DNA of 24,536 bases from Limiplasma sp964416065 (lineage in GTDB: Bacteria; Bacillota; Clostridia; Christensenellales; Aristaeellaceae), in NCBI GenBank assembly GCA_964416065.1, contig CAYQCL010000032.1, positions 1-24,536 on the forward strand, read 5' to 3'. Below the pieces are notes generated by a model. The model was not told the DNA's origin, ran no database searches, and saw only the letters and a list, made by a program, of their open reading frames with translations. Positions 1 to 7,783 of this stretch are shown piece after piece (position 1 is the first letter of the stretch; each line of letters opens with the position of its first letter). Made by a program: the position numbers and the translations under genes.

Positions 1-1223
1 ATGCAGAGCAAGGGCAACTCCGGAGCACCACTGACCACCAACCCGCCCTTTGGGTATAAAAAGGTGGAGGGCAGCAAAGACCAATGGGTCATCGATGAGC
101 CTGCGGCAAAAGTGGTACGAAAAATCTTTGACCTGTGCGTTTCAGGTCTGGGTCCCACGCAGATCGCCAAGCGGCTGAAAGCACAGGAAGTACCTACTCC
201 CAATGAGTATTGGCACAGTACCGGGAAAAAGTGCGGGAGTTTGCCTACTGTCCCATACAACTGGTGTTCCGCAACCGTCTCGGACATTCTGGAGAAGCAG
301 GAATACTGCGGAAATACCGTGAACTTCCGCACCTACCGCAAGTCTTTCAAGATGAAAAGGAAGATGGACAATCCGAAGGAGAAGTGGAAGGTGTTCCCCG
401 ACACCCACCCCGCCATCATCGACCGTGAGACCTTTGCACTGGTACAGGAGTTGTGGAAGAATCGGCGCAGACCAACCAAGAGCGGTATTGTGAGCATGTT
501 CTCTGGGATGCTCTATTGCGCTGACTGCGGGAGGAAGCTATACTACAGTTATATCAACAATTACCGGCGAGAACATGCCTACTTCTTCTGTTCCAGCTAT
601 CGCAATAACTCCGCTGTCTGCTCCGCCCACTATATCCGAGAAAGGGTAGTTGAAGCTCTTGTTTTGGAAAGTTTGCAAAGGGTTCTCTGGTATGTGCAGA
701 GCTACGAGAAGGAGTTTGCGCGGCAGAAGCTGGAGGAATTCGGCGTGGAGCAGAAGAAGGAGCTTGCGGAGAAACGAAGGAAATTGGAACGTTCCAAACG
801 GAGGATTTCCGAGATAGACGGCATCATCCAGAAGCTCTATGAGGACAGCGCAACGGGCAAGATAAGCGATGAGCGGTTCGCCACGCTGTCACTCTCGTTG
901 GAAACGGAGCAGGCCGATCTGAAGGCTGCCGTTTCCGCTTTGGAGAGAGAGAGTTGGAAACCGCCAGAGACCAGACCGCTGACTTGGAGAAGTTTATTGC
1001 GAAAGCGAAAAGTGTTGCACAACTCACCGAGCTAACGCCGGAGATCGTCCACGAATTTGTGGAGAAGATTATCGTCCATAAGCCGGAGAAGGTAGATGGA
1101 AAACGCTATCAACAGGTGGACATTTACTACAACGGCATGGGGATCATCCGGGAGCCTTCGCCCGAGGAGATGGAGGAATACTTCCAGGCCCACCTGAACC
1201 GTACCAAAGCAAAAACGGCATAA
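1..1223 (+). pseudogene. Large serine recombinase, C-terminal part, frameshifted
   Basis: This is the 3' part of a large serine (resolvase/invertase-type) site-specific recombinase gene. The N-terminal catalytic domain lies before the window. Frame 1 shows the 'Recombinase' DNA-binding domain (PPFGYKK onward, about residues 15-130 of the visible part). It is followed by a zinc beta-ribbon with the pattern CADCG...FFCSSY...CSAHYIRE and a Lys/Glu-rich coiled coil. Frame 1 then runs into a stop at 1035. The expected C-terminal DUF4368-type end (ELTPEIVHEFVEKIIVHKPE, ending near EEMEEYFQAHL) continues in frame 3 to 1223. The switch falls in a GAGAGAGAGAG run at 943-953; removing two bases restores one continuous protein. 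Such enzymes move integrative or transposon-like elements, so this probably marks one end of a mobile element that extends upstream. Homology is clear. Whether the frameshift is real or an assembly error is open. Confidence 0.85.
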
Positions 1224-1390
1224 CCGCAAGGGCTATGCTGTAATCGCAGAAAACTATAAACTTAAAACTTAGCTACAAAGCCCCTTTGGGCGACCTTCCT
1301 TACGGAGGGTCGTCCGATGGCGGCTCCTCGTTTTTGACGGCACGGAACGCGGCGTCCCTCGCGGACTGACGAAGCGGCAGGAAGCGCCGC

Positions 1391-1436
1391 AAAAAAGAAA
1401 AGCCGCTCTCAGGTGCTGCCTGAAAGCGGTTTTCCT
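1391..1436 (-). terminator. Terminator hairpin for the minus-strand peptidase gene
   Basis: The arms AGCCGCTCTCAGG (1401-1413) and CCTGAAAGCGGTTTT (1419-1433) form an imperfect hairpin. Read on the minus strand, it is followed by a T-rich run (complement of 1391-1400), as expected for a Rho-independent terminator downstream of the gene ending at 1532. The stem core resembles two other hairpins in the window (11131-11166 and 16472-16512). The rest of the 1224-1531 gap holds an imperfect inverted repeat (cgacc...ggtcg, about 1289-1310) and no convincing gene. Confidence 0.65.
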
Positions 1437-1531
1437 GCCGGATAAAGGGGTTTGTGTCTTCTCTGAGGGCGGCGGGCCAAACGACGCTTTGGAGCCGCGG
1501 ACAGGCGTTTCCCGCATTCCGCGCTTTTTTC

Positions 1532-3058
1532 TCACGGCCTCTCCGTCGTCCTTTGCAGCAGGTAGAGGGGGGCGAGGTTGCATCTGGCGGCGTTTTCAAG
1601 CGTGATGCGCACCAGCCCCGGAGTGAGAACCTCAATGTAGCCGTTTCGGTCCCAAGTCTGATAATCCTGCCTTTGCATCGGATCCAGGAGATAGAGGTAG
1701 CTGTCGTCCGCGCCCGCCAGCACCAGAAAATGGCTCGTTGAGGTGAAGGGGCTGCCGTAGCCGCTGGTACAGGCGATGGCGATGACGTCCTCGCTCGCAA
1801 GGGCGGCGATTACCTCATCCAAATGGTTGGTCTGGGTGACGGATATGTCGAAAATGCCGAACAACTTTTCCAGATAATTCATGCTCGTGCCGAAGCCGTC
1901 CCCGTACCGGCCGTATACGCCCCAGACGTTATTCCCCGTGGCAAAGTTCGCGACCGCCAGCGGCAGATAGCGCAGATATTCCTCCGGCGTGGTCAGCTGG
2001 TAGGGCAGATGCCTTCCGTTGCACCAGGATTCGTTGACCGAGCAGGTGCAGAAGCGGTAGCCAAACGGCGAGCTCGCGTACTGGCTGAGCCTGGGCAGCT
2101 CCTCCTTGTCGGCCAAGTACGCCAGCGCCATCGCGACGGCGGTCGGGCCGCAGCCGCCGTCGCCAAAGCCCCTCCGCTTTTTCGAGTTCGGAGCCTCAAA
2201 CGTAAGCTTGTCCCATAAGGGATCGTTCTGGGCGTAGATCACCCATTCGCCGACGCCCTCGACGGAAACGGATTTCGTCAGCGTCTCGCGCGCGTCCATT
2301 TCCAGCTGGTTGACATAGACGGTCTGGTCGGTCTCATAGGCGATGGGGCGCTTTCGGGCGTAGAGGATATAGCGGCTGTCGGTTTTCCCGCCGTAGCCCT
2401 CGTTCGCCAGGACGGCCCAAGCGTCCGCCTCGGTGGGCAGAAGGGAAGGGTCGGTCTGTAGAAACGAGCGCTCCAGAACGCGGGGAAGCTCGTCCCTGAA
2501 GAGGGCCTGCGTCGATGACGACGAAAGCCGCCAGGATTCCGTGTCGGAAAGCGTCGTGCGGACGCCCGCGAAGATGTCCAGCCGGTAGTCTCCGTCGGGC
2601 GTGAGGAGGTACAGGGTGGGATGCGCCTGATAATAGGCGTCGTCCCGATATTCGGACAGGCTGCCGAACAGGAAATTGTCATAGCAGTTTTTCCCGTAGA
2701 GCGTGACGAGGGGCTCGGAAAAATCGGGCGGCGTGTCGCCGGTCACGAAGATGGAGCCGCTCGAACTCGCATGCCCGTCAAACCGCTGCCGCAGATAATA
2801 GGACGCGTCCTCGCTGAACAGCACGGGCTGATTGATCGTCGTGTCCGGCTGGTAAAGCCACGCGACGCTTTCGGGATTGACCTGCCACAGATAGGGAAAG
2901 TCCACCGCGTAGCGCACATTCTCCGAAACGGCAAGGGGCCCCGCCGTCTCATCTTCGGCAAAAGAAATGCCGCATATGCTCAGCCATAAGGAAAGCAGCA
3001 AAAATGCCCGCGCACGGCGGCATCTGTTCCCGCGTTTCTTTCCCGATTGATTCATCAT
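1532..3058 (-). CDS. Secreted protein: degenerate class B sortase-like domain fused to a C39-like cysteine peptidase
   Basis: A 508-residue exported protein. A basic N-terminus and hydrophobic segment (about residues 15-34, ending ISFAED) look like a signal peptide or membrane anchor. Residues about 75-240 follow the class B sortase pattern: YYLRQRFDGHASSSGSIF, then LYGKN..DNFLFGSLSEY, HPTLYLLTPDGDY.LDIFAG and SRYILYAR. The sortase catalytic His is replaced by Lys123 (YGKN instead of YGHN). The TLSTC cysteine position reads VLANE (Glu220). Only the Arg (R229) is kept, so the domain should be inactive as a transpeptidase. Residues about 265-508 are a Peptidase_C39_2/papain-like domain with intact-looking Gln277, Cys303 (GGCGPTAVAMAL), His443 (SHFLVLAG) and Asp459 (LLDP). 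The start is set by AGAAAGG at 3068-3074. The gene diverges from the envelope operon at 3240. Domain calls are confident; the substrate is unknown. Confidence 0.85.
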   Translation of the reverse strand: MMNQSGKKRGNRCRRARAFLLLSLWLSICGISFAEDETAGPLAVSENVRYAVDFPYLWQVNPESVAWLYQPDTTINQPVLFSEDASYYLRQRFDGHASSSGSIFVTGDTPPDFSEPLVTLYGKNCYDNFLFGSLSEYRDDAYYQAHPTLYLLTPDGDYRLDIFAGVRTTLSDTESWRLSSSSTQALFRDELPRVLERSFLQTDPSLLPTEADAWAVLANEGYGGKTDSRYILYARKRPIAYETDQTVYVNQLEMDARETLTKSVSVEGVGEWVIYAQNDPLWDKLTFEAPNSKKRRGFGDGGCGPTAVAMALAYLADKEELPRLSQYASSPFGYRFCTCSVNESWCNGRHLPYQLTTPEEYLRYLPLAVANFATGNNVWGVYGRYGDGFGTSMNYLEKLFGIFDISVTQTNHLDEVIAALASEDVIAIACTSGYGSPFTSTSHFLVLAGADDSYLYLLDPMQRQDYQTWDRNGYIEVLTPGLVRITLENAARCNLAPLYLLQRTTERP

Positions 3059-3114
3059 CTGCCGACGCCTTTCTAACGCAACAAGGTATCAATGACACGG
3101 CGGTCATCCGACAC

Positions 3115-3143
3115 ATTATAGCATCTTCGCCGCGTAAAATCAA
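3115..3143 (-). promoter_or_regulatory. SigA-type promoter of the sortase-like/peptidase gene
   Basis: On the minus strand, TTGATT (3143-3138), a 17-bp spacer and a perfect TATAAT (3120-3115) precede the start codon at 3058 by about 55 bp. The promoter shares a short intergenic region with the divergent promoter at 3175-3203. Confidence 0.75.
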
Positions 3144-3174
3144 AAGCGGGGAAAAACGCGCCAAACGCCCAGAC

Positions 3175-3203
3175 TTGACGTTTATTGGGAAATACAATAT
3201 AAT
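3175..3203 (+). promoter_or_regulatory. SigA-type promoter of the envelope operon
   Basis: TTGACG (3175-3180), a 17-bp spacer and TATAAT (3198-3203) lie about 36 bp before the ATG at 3240. Only about 31 bp separate this -35 box from that of the divergent minus-strand promoter, so a regulator bound between them could control both units. Confidence 0.85.
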
Positions 3204-3239
3204 AAATGAACCCATTTGTACGTGAAAGGGGTCGCATTC

Positions 3240-3911
3240 ATGAGGCGTTTGTTAAGCGTATTTGCGTTCCTGATGCTTTTCTTTTCTTCATCGGCGCTCG
3301 CGTCCGGCATCCCCACGCCCGAGGTGGGTGATACCGTCGTTTTGGGCAGCTATGAGCAGGATAACGTCGTGGAAAACGGCAAGGAGCCGCTGGAATGGAT
3401 CGTGCTGGATGTTCAGGACGGCAAGGCCATGCTTTTGAGCAAGTACTGCATTGATACCGTGATCTTTTATCCCAAGCGCGTGCCCATGTATTGGGGGATC
3501 TCCGATCTGCGGACATGGATGAACGGCGATTTTCTCAACGAGGCCTTTACTGACGAGGAGCAGGCGCTGATCCTCACCACCACGGTTGAAAATCTGAATC
3601 CCCACGGCATGAAGGGCGGCGGAGAGGATACGCTTGACAAGGTGTACCTGCTCAGCAAGCCCGAGGTGCTTGCGTTCTTTCCGGAGCAGGCGGATCGCGT
3701 CGCCTACCCCACGGAATACGCGAAATCGAAAGGCTGCACGCTGGATCCCAATACCGGCAGCTGCCGCTGGTGGCTGCGCACCCCGGGCGCGCGCAACCTG
3801 GACATGTGCGGAATCCGCCTGGACGGCCGCGTAACCAGCTATGGCATGCAGGATGTGGATTGGCCTACCAACACCATGCGCCCCGTCCTATGGGTTCGGT
3901 GCGGGGAATAA
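3240..3911 (+). CDS. Secreted DUF6273-domain protein
   Basis: A 223-residue protein with a clear signal peptide (MRRLLSVFAFLMLFFSSSALAS). The mature part matches the DUF6273 pattern: GDTVVLGSYEQDN near the start, EWIVLDV and AMLLSKY, then DLRTWMNGDFLNEAF, WWLRTPGA and a terminal MRPVLWV. The biochemical function of this domain is unknown. It is often found in surface or exported proteins of Clostridia, and the WLRTPG...RPVLWV layout recalls the formylglycine-enzyme/C-type-lectin-like fold (inference). I chose ATG 3240, with GAAAGGGG about 8 nt upstream, over an in-frame TTG at 3216, because the signal peptide then starts properly. It is the first gene of a four-gene operon; the next start lies 46 bp downstream. 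Confidence 0.85.
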   Translation: MRRLLSVFAFLMLFFSSSALASGIPTPEVGDTVVLGSYEQDNVVENGKEPLEWIVLDVQDGKAMLLSKYCIDTVIFYPKRVPMYWGISDLRTWMNGDFLNEAFTDEEQALILTTTVENLNPHGMKGGGEDTLDKVYLLSKPEVLAFFPEQADRVAYPTEYAKSKGCTLDPNTGSCRWWLRTPGARNLDMCGIRLDGRVTSYGMQDVDWPTNTMRPVLWVRCGE

Positions 3912-3957
3912 AAAGACGGCGTCGGCACGGAGGCGTGCCAGCGCGGGAGAAGTTCAT

Positions 3958-5634
3958 ATGAAAGTAACGATGAATTGGACAAAGCGCGTCTCCGTCCTGC
4001 TGGCGGCGGCCGCGATCGCCTGGGCCCCCTTTGCCGCGTCCGGCGAGGGCGCATTTTCCGTGAGCGACTCCGCCGAGGCGGAAGCGCAGGAGGACGCCGC
4101 CCTTGAAGCGCGCTACGACGCCGCGCAGGCCCTGTTTGACGTGCAGGATTATTGGGGCGCATACGAAGCCTTCGAGGCCCTGGGCGAGTATTCCGACAGC
4201 GCGGCGCGTGCCGCCGACAGCAAAAAGAAATGGAAGGCGGCGAGCTACAAGGAGGCCGTCTCTTTGTATAAGGACGGGCGATATTACGAGGCAAAGGAAA
4301 TTTTCGAGGCCCTCGACACCTATGAAAAAAGCCGCTCCTATGTGAAGGACTGCACGTGGAGAATCGCGCGCATCGAGTATCAGCAGGCCAAGGAACTGTT
4401 TAACGCCGGGGATTACGAGGGCGCGAAGGCGCTTTTTGAGGCGTGCGGCACCTACAGCGACAGCAAAGAGCGCGCTCAGGCCGCCGCCGACATGATTGCG
4501 GCGCAGGAACAGGCCGAGGCGGAGCGCAGGCTCTACGAAGAGGGCCTTGCGCTCAAGGAGCAGGGGGATCTCGAGGGCGCGCGCAACGCCTTCATCCAGT
4601 CGGGCGACTGCGAGGGCGCGACCGAACAGCTCTACGAGGTAATCGGGATGCTCGCTGTGCAATCCGTGTATGAGGAGGCAGAGGCCGCCCTTAACGACGC
4701 GAATTATGAAGGCGCCTGTGAGCTGTTCCTGGCGCTTGGCGAGTATTCCGACAGCGCCGACAAGGCAGAGGCCGCCGAAGCGCTGCGGCAGGCATCTGTT
4801 TATGAGCGGGCCGCCGAAATGCAAAGCGCCGACCCCGCCCGCGCGTATGTCCTGCTTCTCTCCCTTGGCGATTACAGGGACAGCGCGGAGCTTGCGGATG
4901 CGTTGAAGGACGGAATAACCGCGCGCAAGATATACGACGCGGCGTATGAACTGGCGCGGGAGGACAGCCTGGAGGCGGCAAAGCTCGGCTACGAAGCCGC
5001 GTCACCCTATGCGGACAGCCAGGAGCGCGCCCGGGAGCTTGACGAGACCATCGAAAAGACACAGGAGTTTCAGCGGGCGCGCTTCCTGCGTGCGATCGGC
5101 GAGGAAGAGGAAGCGAACGCGATCTTTGAATCGCTCGGGGATTTCCTCAATGCCTCCGAGATGGTTCAGCCGATCACCCCGCGCTTTACCACAAAGCAGC
5201 TTAGAGACGACAAGACCTCGGACGTGTCCCCCGTCTTTACCGCGCCGGACGGCACGAAGCACCGCTACCAGATCTACAAGGGCGTGCGCACCTGGGTGGA
5301 GGCGAAGGCGTTCTGCGAAGCGCTGGGCGGGCATCTCGCCACGCTGACCACGGAGGAGGAAAACGCTTTTGTCTATCAGTTCATGCGCGACAGCGGATAT
5401 CTGACGGCATACTTTGGCCTTTCGGACGAAAAGCGCGTGGGTGACTGGATCTGGGTCACGGGCGAGCCCTTTGAATACAGCAACTGGCACAGGGGCGAAC
5501 CCAGCCGCAGCGGGCGCGAACGGTATGGCATGTATTTTTACAAACATACGGACGGCACGTGGAACGATAGCCACTTCTACGAGGACGCCGAGGTCGACCC
5601 CGGGTGTAGCTACATCTGCGAGTGGGATGAGTAG
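3958..5634 (+). CDS. Exported TPR-like repeat protein with C-terminal C-type lectin domain
   Basis: A 558-residue exported protein. A signal peptide (residues about 1-28) is followed by about eight degenerate TPR/Sel1-like repeats of about 35-45 residues (residues 50-410). Their shared core is Y..A..LF...DY.GA...F.ALG.YSDS. The C-terminal domain (about 430-556) is a C-type-lectin-like domain with W.EAKAFCEALGGHLATLT, YFGL in the WIGL position, WIWVTGE, SNWHRGEPS, GTWND and a terminal YICEWDE. The two usual core cysteines are visible. The repeats suggest a protein-binding scaffold and the lectin-like domain a ligand- or glycan-binding tip, but neither partner is known. GGGAGAAG 7 nt upstream selects ATG 3958; the open frame runs further upstream, but that part overlaps the DUF6273 gene. 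It is followed 26 bp later by the Lgt-like gene. Confidence 0.88.
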   Translation: MKVTMNWTKRVSVLLAAAAIAWAPFAASGEGAFSVSDSAEAEAQEDAALEARYDAAQALFDVQDYWGAYEAFEALGEYSDSAARAADSKKKWKAASYKEAVSLYKDGRYYEAKEIFEALDTYEKSRSYVKDCTWRIARIEYQQAKELFNAGDYEGAKALFEACGTYSDSKERAQAAADMIAAQEQAEAERRLYEEGLALKEQGDLEGARNAFIQSGDCEGATEQLYEVIGMLAVQSVYEEAEAALNDANYEGACELFLALGEYSDSADKAEAAEALRQASVYERAAEMQSADPARAYVLLLSLGDYRDSAELADALKDGITARKIYDAAYELAREDSLEAAKLGYEAASPYADSQERARELDETIEKTQEFQRARFLRAIGEEEEANAIFESLGDFLNASEMVQPITPRFTTKQLRDDKTSDVSPVFTAPDGTKHRYQIYKGVRTWVEAKAFCEALGGHLATLTTEEENAFVYQFMRDSGYLTAYFGLSDEKRVGDWIWVTGEPFEYSNWHRGEPSRSGRERYGMYFYKHTDGTWNDSHFYEDAEVDPGCSYICEWDE

Positions 5635-5660
5635 AAATCATTCAGCAAAGGACACGGGAT

Positions 5661-6620
5661 ATGTTTTCAATCGGTGTGGAGAATCAGCTGGGATATGGAC
5701 TGAGCCTGCTTGCGGGCGGCGCGCTTTCGCTGGGGCTGGGTGGGTACCGCTTAAAAAGGGCCGGAGTCGGGCCGGGGAAAATCGCGCTGGCGACGGTGAT
5801 TTTGCCGCTTTTCGCGGCATTTTTCTCGCATCTGTTCTATTGCCTGGTTGACGTGGAGTACACGATCTACTGCTATTCCTTCGGTTATCTGTTCGCCTTC
5901 TGGAAGAGCGGGTACATGGTCACGGGAGGCGTCTTGGGCATCCTCATCGCGCTGGCGGCGATCGGAGGCAGAGAGCGGGCCGTGATGCTTGAAATGTACG
6001 CGCCCAGCGGCGCCCTGATGCTCGCGGCGGCTCGCGTCGCGGAGGGCTTTCTAGGGCAGGGCTATGGAGAATATGGGATGGATAATTCCGTCCTCTGCCG
6101 CTTCCCCTTCATGGTATACGATCCCTACTATGAGGAATGGGGCTGGGCGCTGTTTGTGCTGGAGGCGCTGATCGCGCTGCTTCTGTTTGCGGCGCTGCTG
6201 AAGAAGAAGCCGACGTGGAACGGAGACGGCACGCTGCTTCTCCTGGGCCTGTACGCGAGCGCGCAGATCGTGCTGGAAAGCCTGCGTCGGGACGAGTTTC
6301 TCCGCTGGGGCTTCGTGCGCGTGGAGGAGGTGGCGAGCGCCGTGATCGTGCTTTGCGTGCTCGTCGCGTACTGTGTGAAGTCCGGTCGGGGAAGAGGACT
6401 TTCCAAGGCGGTTTGCTTTGGCGTGTTCGGCGCGATGTCCGTCCTGTGCGTGCTGCTGGAATTTGCTACCGAGGGCCGCATCCCGTTTTTGACCTTTTTG
6501 GACGTGAATGGCTGCTATCTCATGATGGCGGGGGCCTGCGCCGTGATGGGCGGATGTGTCCTGGGAATGCAGCGTCTGTGCGCCGCGCGGCTCGCGTCGC
6601 TGGGAAAGGAAGACTGCTGA
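5661..6620 (+). CDS. Lgt-like polytopic membrane protein (diverged prolipoprotein diacylglyceryl transferase family)
   Basis: A 319-residue membrane protein with about seven to nine hydrophobic segments and a layout like prolipoprotein diacylglyceryl transferase. SGYMVTGGVLG (83-93) fits the family's FHGGLIG loop. ARVAEGFLGQGYGE (124-137) fits the GRIGNFINGELWG signature. VLESLRRDE (204-212) fits the late EFFR.D motif. Lgt adds diacylglycerol to lipobox cysteines. Here the HGG histidine is Thr88, the signature GN is replaced by EG and the signature Glu by Gln, although Arg125, Glu206 and the RRD motif remain. It may therefore be a paralogue with a changed or lost reaction. ATG 5661 has AAAGGA about 9 nt upstream. 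The stop overlaps the next start (TGATG), so the two genes are probably translationally coupled. Family membership is probable; an active Lgt is doubtful. Confidence 0.7.
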   Translation: MFSIGVENQLGYGLSLLAGGALSLGLGGYRLKRAGVGPGKIALATVILPLFAAFFSHLFYCLVDVEYTIYCYSFGYLFAFWKSGYMVTGGVLGILIALAAIGGRERAVMLEMYAPSGALMLAAARVAEGFLGQGYGEYGMDNSVLCRFPFMVYDPYYEEWGWALFVLEALIALLLFAALLKKKPTWNGDGTLLLLGLYASAQIVLESLRRDEFLRWGFVRVEEVASAVIVLCVLVAYCVKSGRGRGLSKAVCFGVFGAMSVLCVLLEFATEGRIPFLTFLDVNGCYLMMAGACAVMGGCVLGMQRLCAARLASLGKEDC

Positions 6621-7513
6621 TGAGAAGCGGAAAAAGGCGTGTTTTATGTGCGATGCTGGCCTGTCTGATGTTGGCGGGCGGCGCGGCGGCGCAGGAGGCC
6701 CTGCCGCAGATGGTGAGGGTGAGCTTCCCCGAGCAGGAATATACCGTTCCCGAAAATGCGAAGGACAATTATGCGGCCGACGAAAGCGGCTTTAGCGAGG
6801 ACGGCCTGTCCTATCACGACGACTCGCTGGATATCCAAATCCATCAAATTCGGGCGTATGACACCGACGTCGTGGTCGCTTTCGTGCAGATCGCCGACGC
6901 GGCGCAGCTAAAGACCGAGCAGGCCAAGCCCTATCCGTCCAAAACGACGATGCGCGTGAGTGAGATCGCCAAGCGGGTCAAGGCCGTGCTCGCGGTCAAT
7001 GCGGATTGGTTCACCTATCACAACACCGGCATCGTCTATCGCAACGGGGAGCTGCTCAGAAATCGCGCGAACGAGGAATACGATGGCCTCGCCATCGACA
7101 TCAATGGGGATTTTCACATCATCCGCCCCATGACCGAGGAGGAGTATGCGAAGATTGAGACGCCCATCGCCAATTCCTTTGCCTTTGGCCCCGCTCTGGT
7201 CATCGACGGAGAGGTGCAGGAGATTGTGGATCGGAAGGAAACCTTTAAGCAGCGCATGGCGATCGGCCAAATCGCGCCGCTGTGCTATGTGCTTGTGGCA
7301 ACGGACGGCCCCGATCAGGAGGGCTCCGCGGGTCTGAGCGTTCCGCAGCTGGCGGAGCTGATGCATGGACTGGGCGCGCAAACCGCGTATAACCTGGACG
7401 GTGGGCAATCCACCTCGATGCTGATGAACCAGGTAAAGCTCAACGCCGAGCCTAAGACGATGCGCGCCGTGGGGGACATTCTGTACTTCACCACCGCCAT
7501 TCCCAATGAGTGA
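6620..7513 (+). CDS. Secreted NAGPA-type phosphodiester glycosidase domain protein
   Basis: A 297-residue protein with a signal peptide (MRSGKRRVLCAMLACLMLAGG, cut near AAAQEA). The mature part matches the phosphodiester glycosidase (NAGPA, PF09992) fold: VKAVLAVNADWF near residue 130, YDGLAIDINGDF, FAFGPALVIDGE, RMAIGQ, and the hallmark NLDGGQSTSM near residue 270, followed by RAVGDILYF. Family members cleave sugar-1-phosphodiester bonds in glycans or teichoic-acid-like polymers, so an envelope or extracellular polysaccharide substrate is likely (inference). The ATG overlaps the Lgt-like stop by 1 nt, with GGAAAGGA upstream. It is the last gene of the operon; a strong hairpin terminator follows at 7578. 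Confidence 0.87.
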   Translation: MRSGKRRVLCAMLACLMLAGGAAAQEALPQMVRVSFPEQEYTVPENAKDNYAADESGFSEDGLSYHDDSLDIQIHQIRAYDTDVVVAFVQIADAAQLKTEQAKPYPSKTTMRVSEIAKRVKAVLAVNADWFTYHNTGIVYRNGELLRNRANEEYDGLAIDINGDFHIIRPMTEEEYAKIETPIANSFAFGPALVIDGEVQEIVDRKETFKQRMAIGQIAPLCYVLVATDGPDQEGSAGLSVPQLAELMHGLGAQTAYNLDGGQSTSMLMNQVKLNAEPKTMRAVGDILYFTTAIPNE

Positions 7514-7577
7514 GCGGAGCGGGGAGCGCCTCTTGCGAGTGGTGGAGGGGCAGCCTGCTCTTCATGCCTGATCCGTT

Positions 7578-7614
7578 CCCCTCACCCGCGACGCGGGTGA
7601 GGGGCTTGTTATTT
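7578..7614 (+). terminator. Rho-independent terminator of the envelope operon
   Basis: CCCCTCACCCGC (7578-7589) pairs perfectly over 12 bp with GCGGGTGAGGGG (7593-7604) around a 3-nt loop, followed by the T-rich CTTGTTATTT. It lies 64 bp after the last operon gene. The flanking sequence from 7514 to 7700 holds no convincing gene. Confidence 0.8.
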
Positions 7615-7700
7615 GGAAAGGACGGCGTATGGCACCGGAAAAAATGGATTGAAATTGCTCAAATGGAAGAACATTTTCATCCTTTTTTGTGTCGGGAGGC

Positions 7701-7729
7701 TTGACAAAGGAAAAGAGACATGGTATTAT
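7701..7729 (+). promoter_or_regulatory. SigA-type promoter of the IclR-family regulator
   Basis: A perfect TTGACA (7701-7706), a 17-bp spacer and TATTAT (7724-7729) precede the regulator start at 7784. The operator at 7751-7767 lies just downstream of the expected transcription start, a position suited to autorepression. Confidence 0.8.
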
Positions 7730-7750
7730 CAATACAGAAAAAAGAACGGT

Positions 7751-7767
7751 GTTCAATAATAATGAAC
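7751..7767 (+). promoter_or_regulatory. Putative IclR operator, site 1
   Basis: GTTCAATAATAATGAAC is a 17-bp near-palindrome (GTTCA...TGAAC). It matches site 2 at 8594-8610 in all but two positions. It sits between the promoter and the start of the IclR-type gene, suggesting autoregulation. Binding by this regulator is inferred from the repetition and placement. Confidence 0.7.
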
Positions 7768-7783
7768 GTTGGAGGGAGCCTCG

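Noticed and set aside
3865..4824. Minus-strand open frame of 319 codons opposite the TPR-lectin gene
   Set aside because: It mirrors the repeat region of a well-supported gene; GC-rich codon bias explains the open antisense frame.
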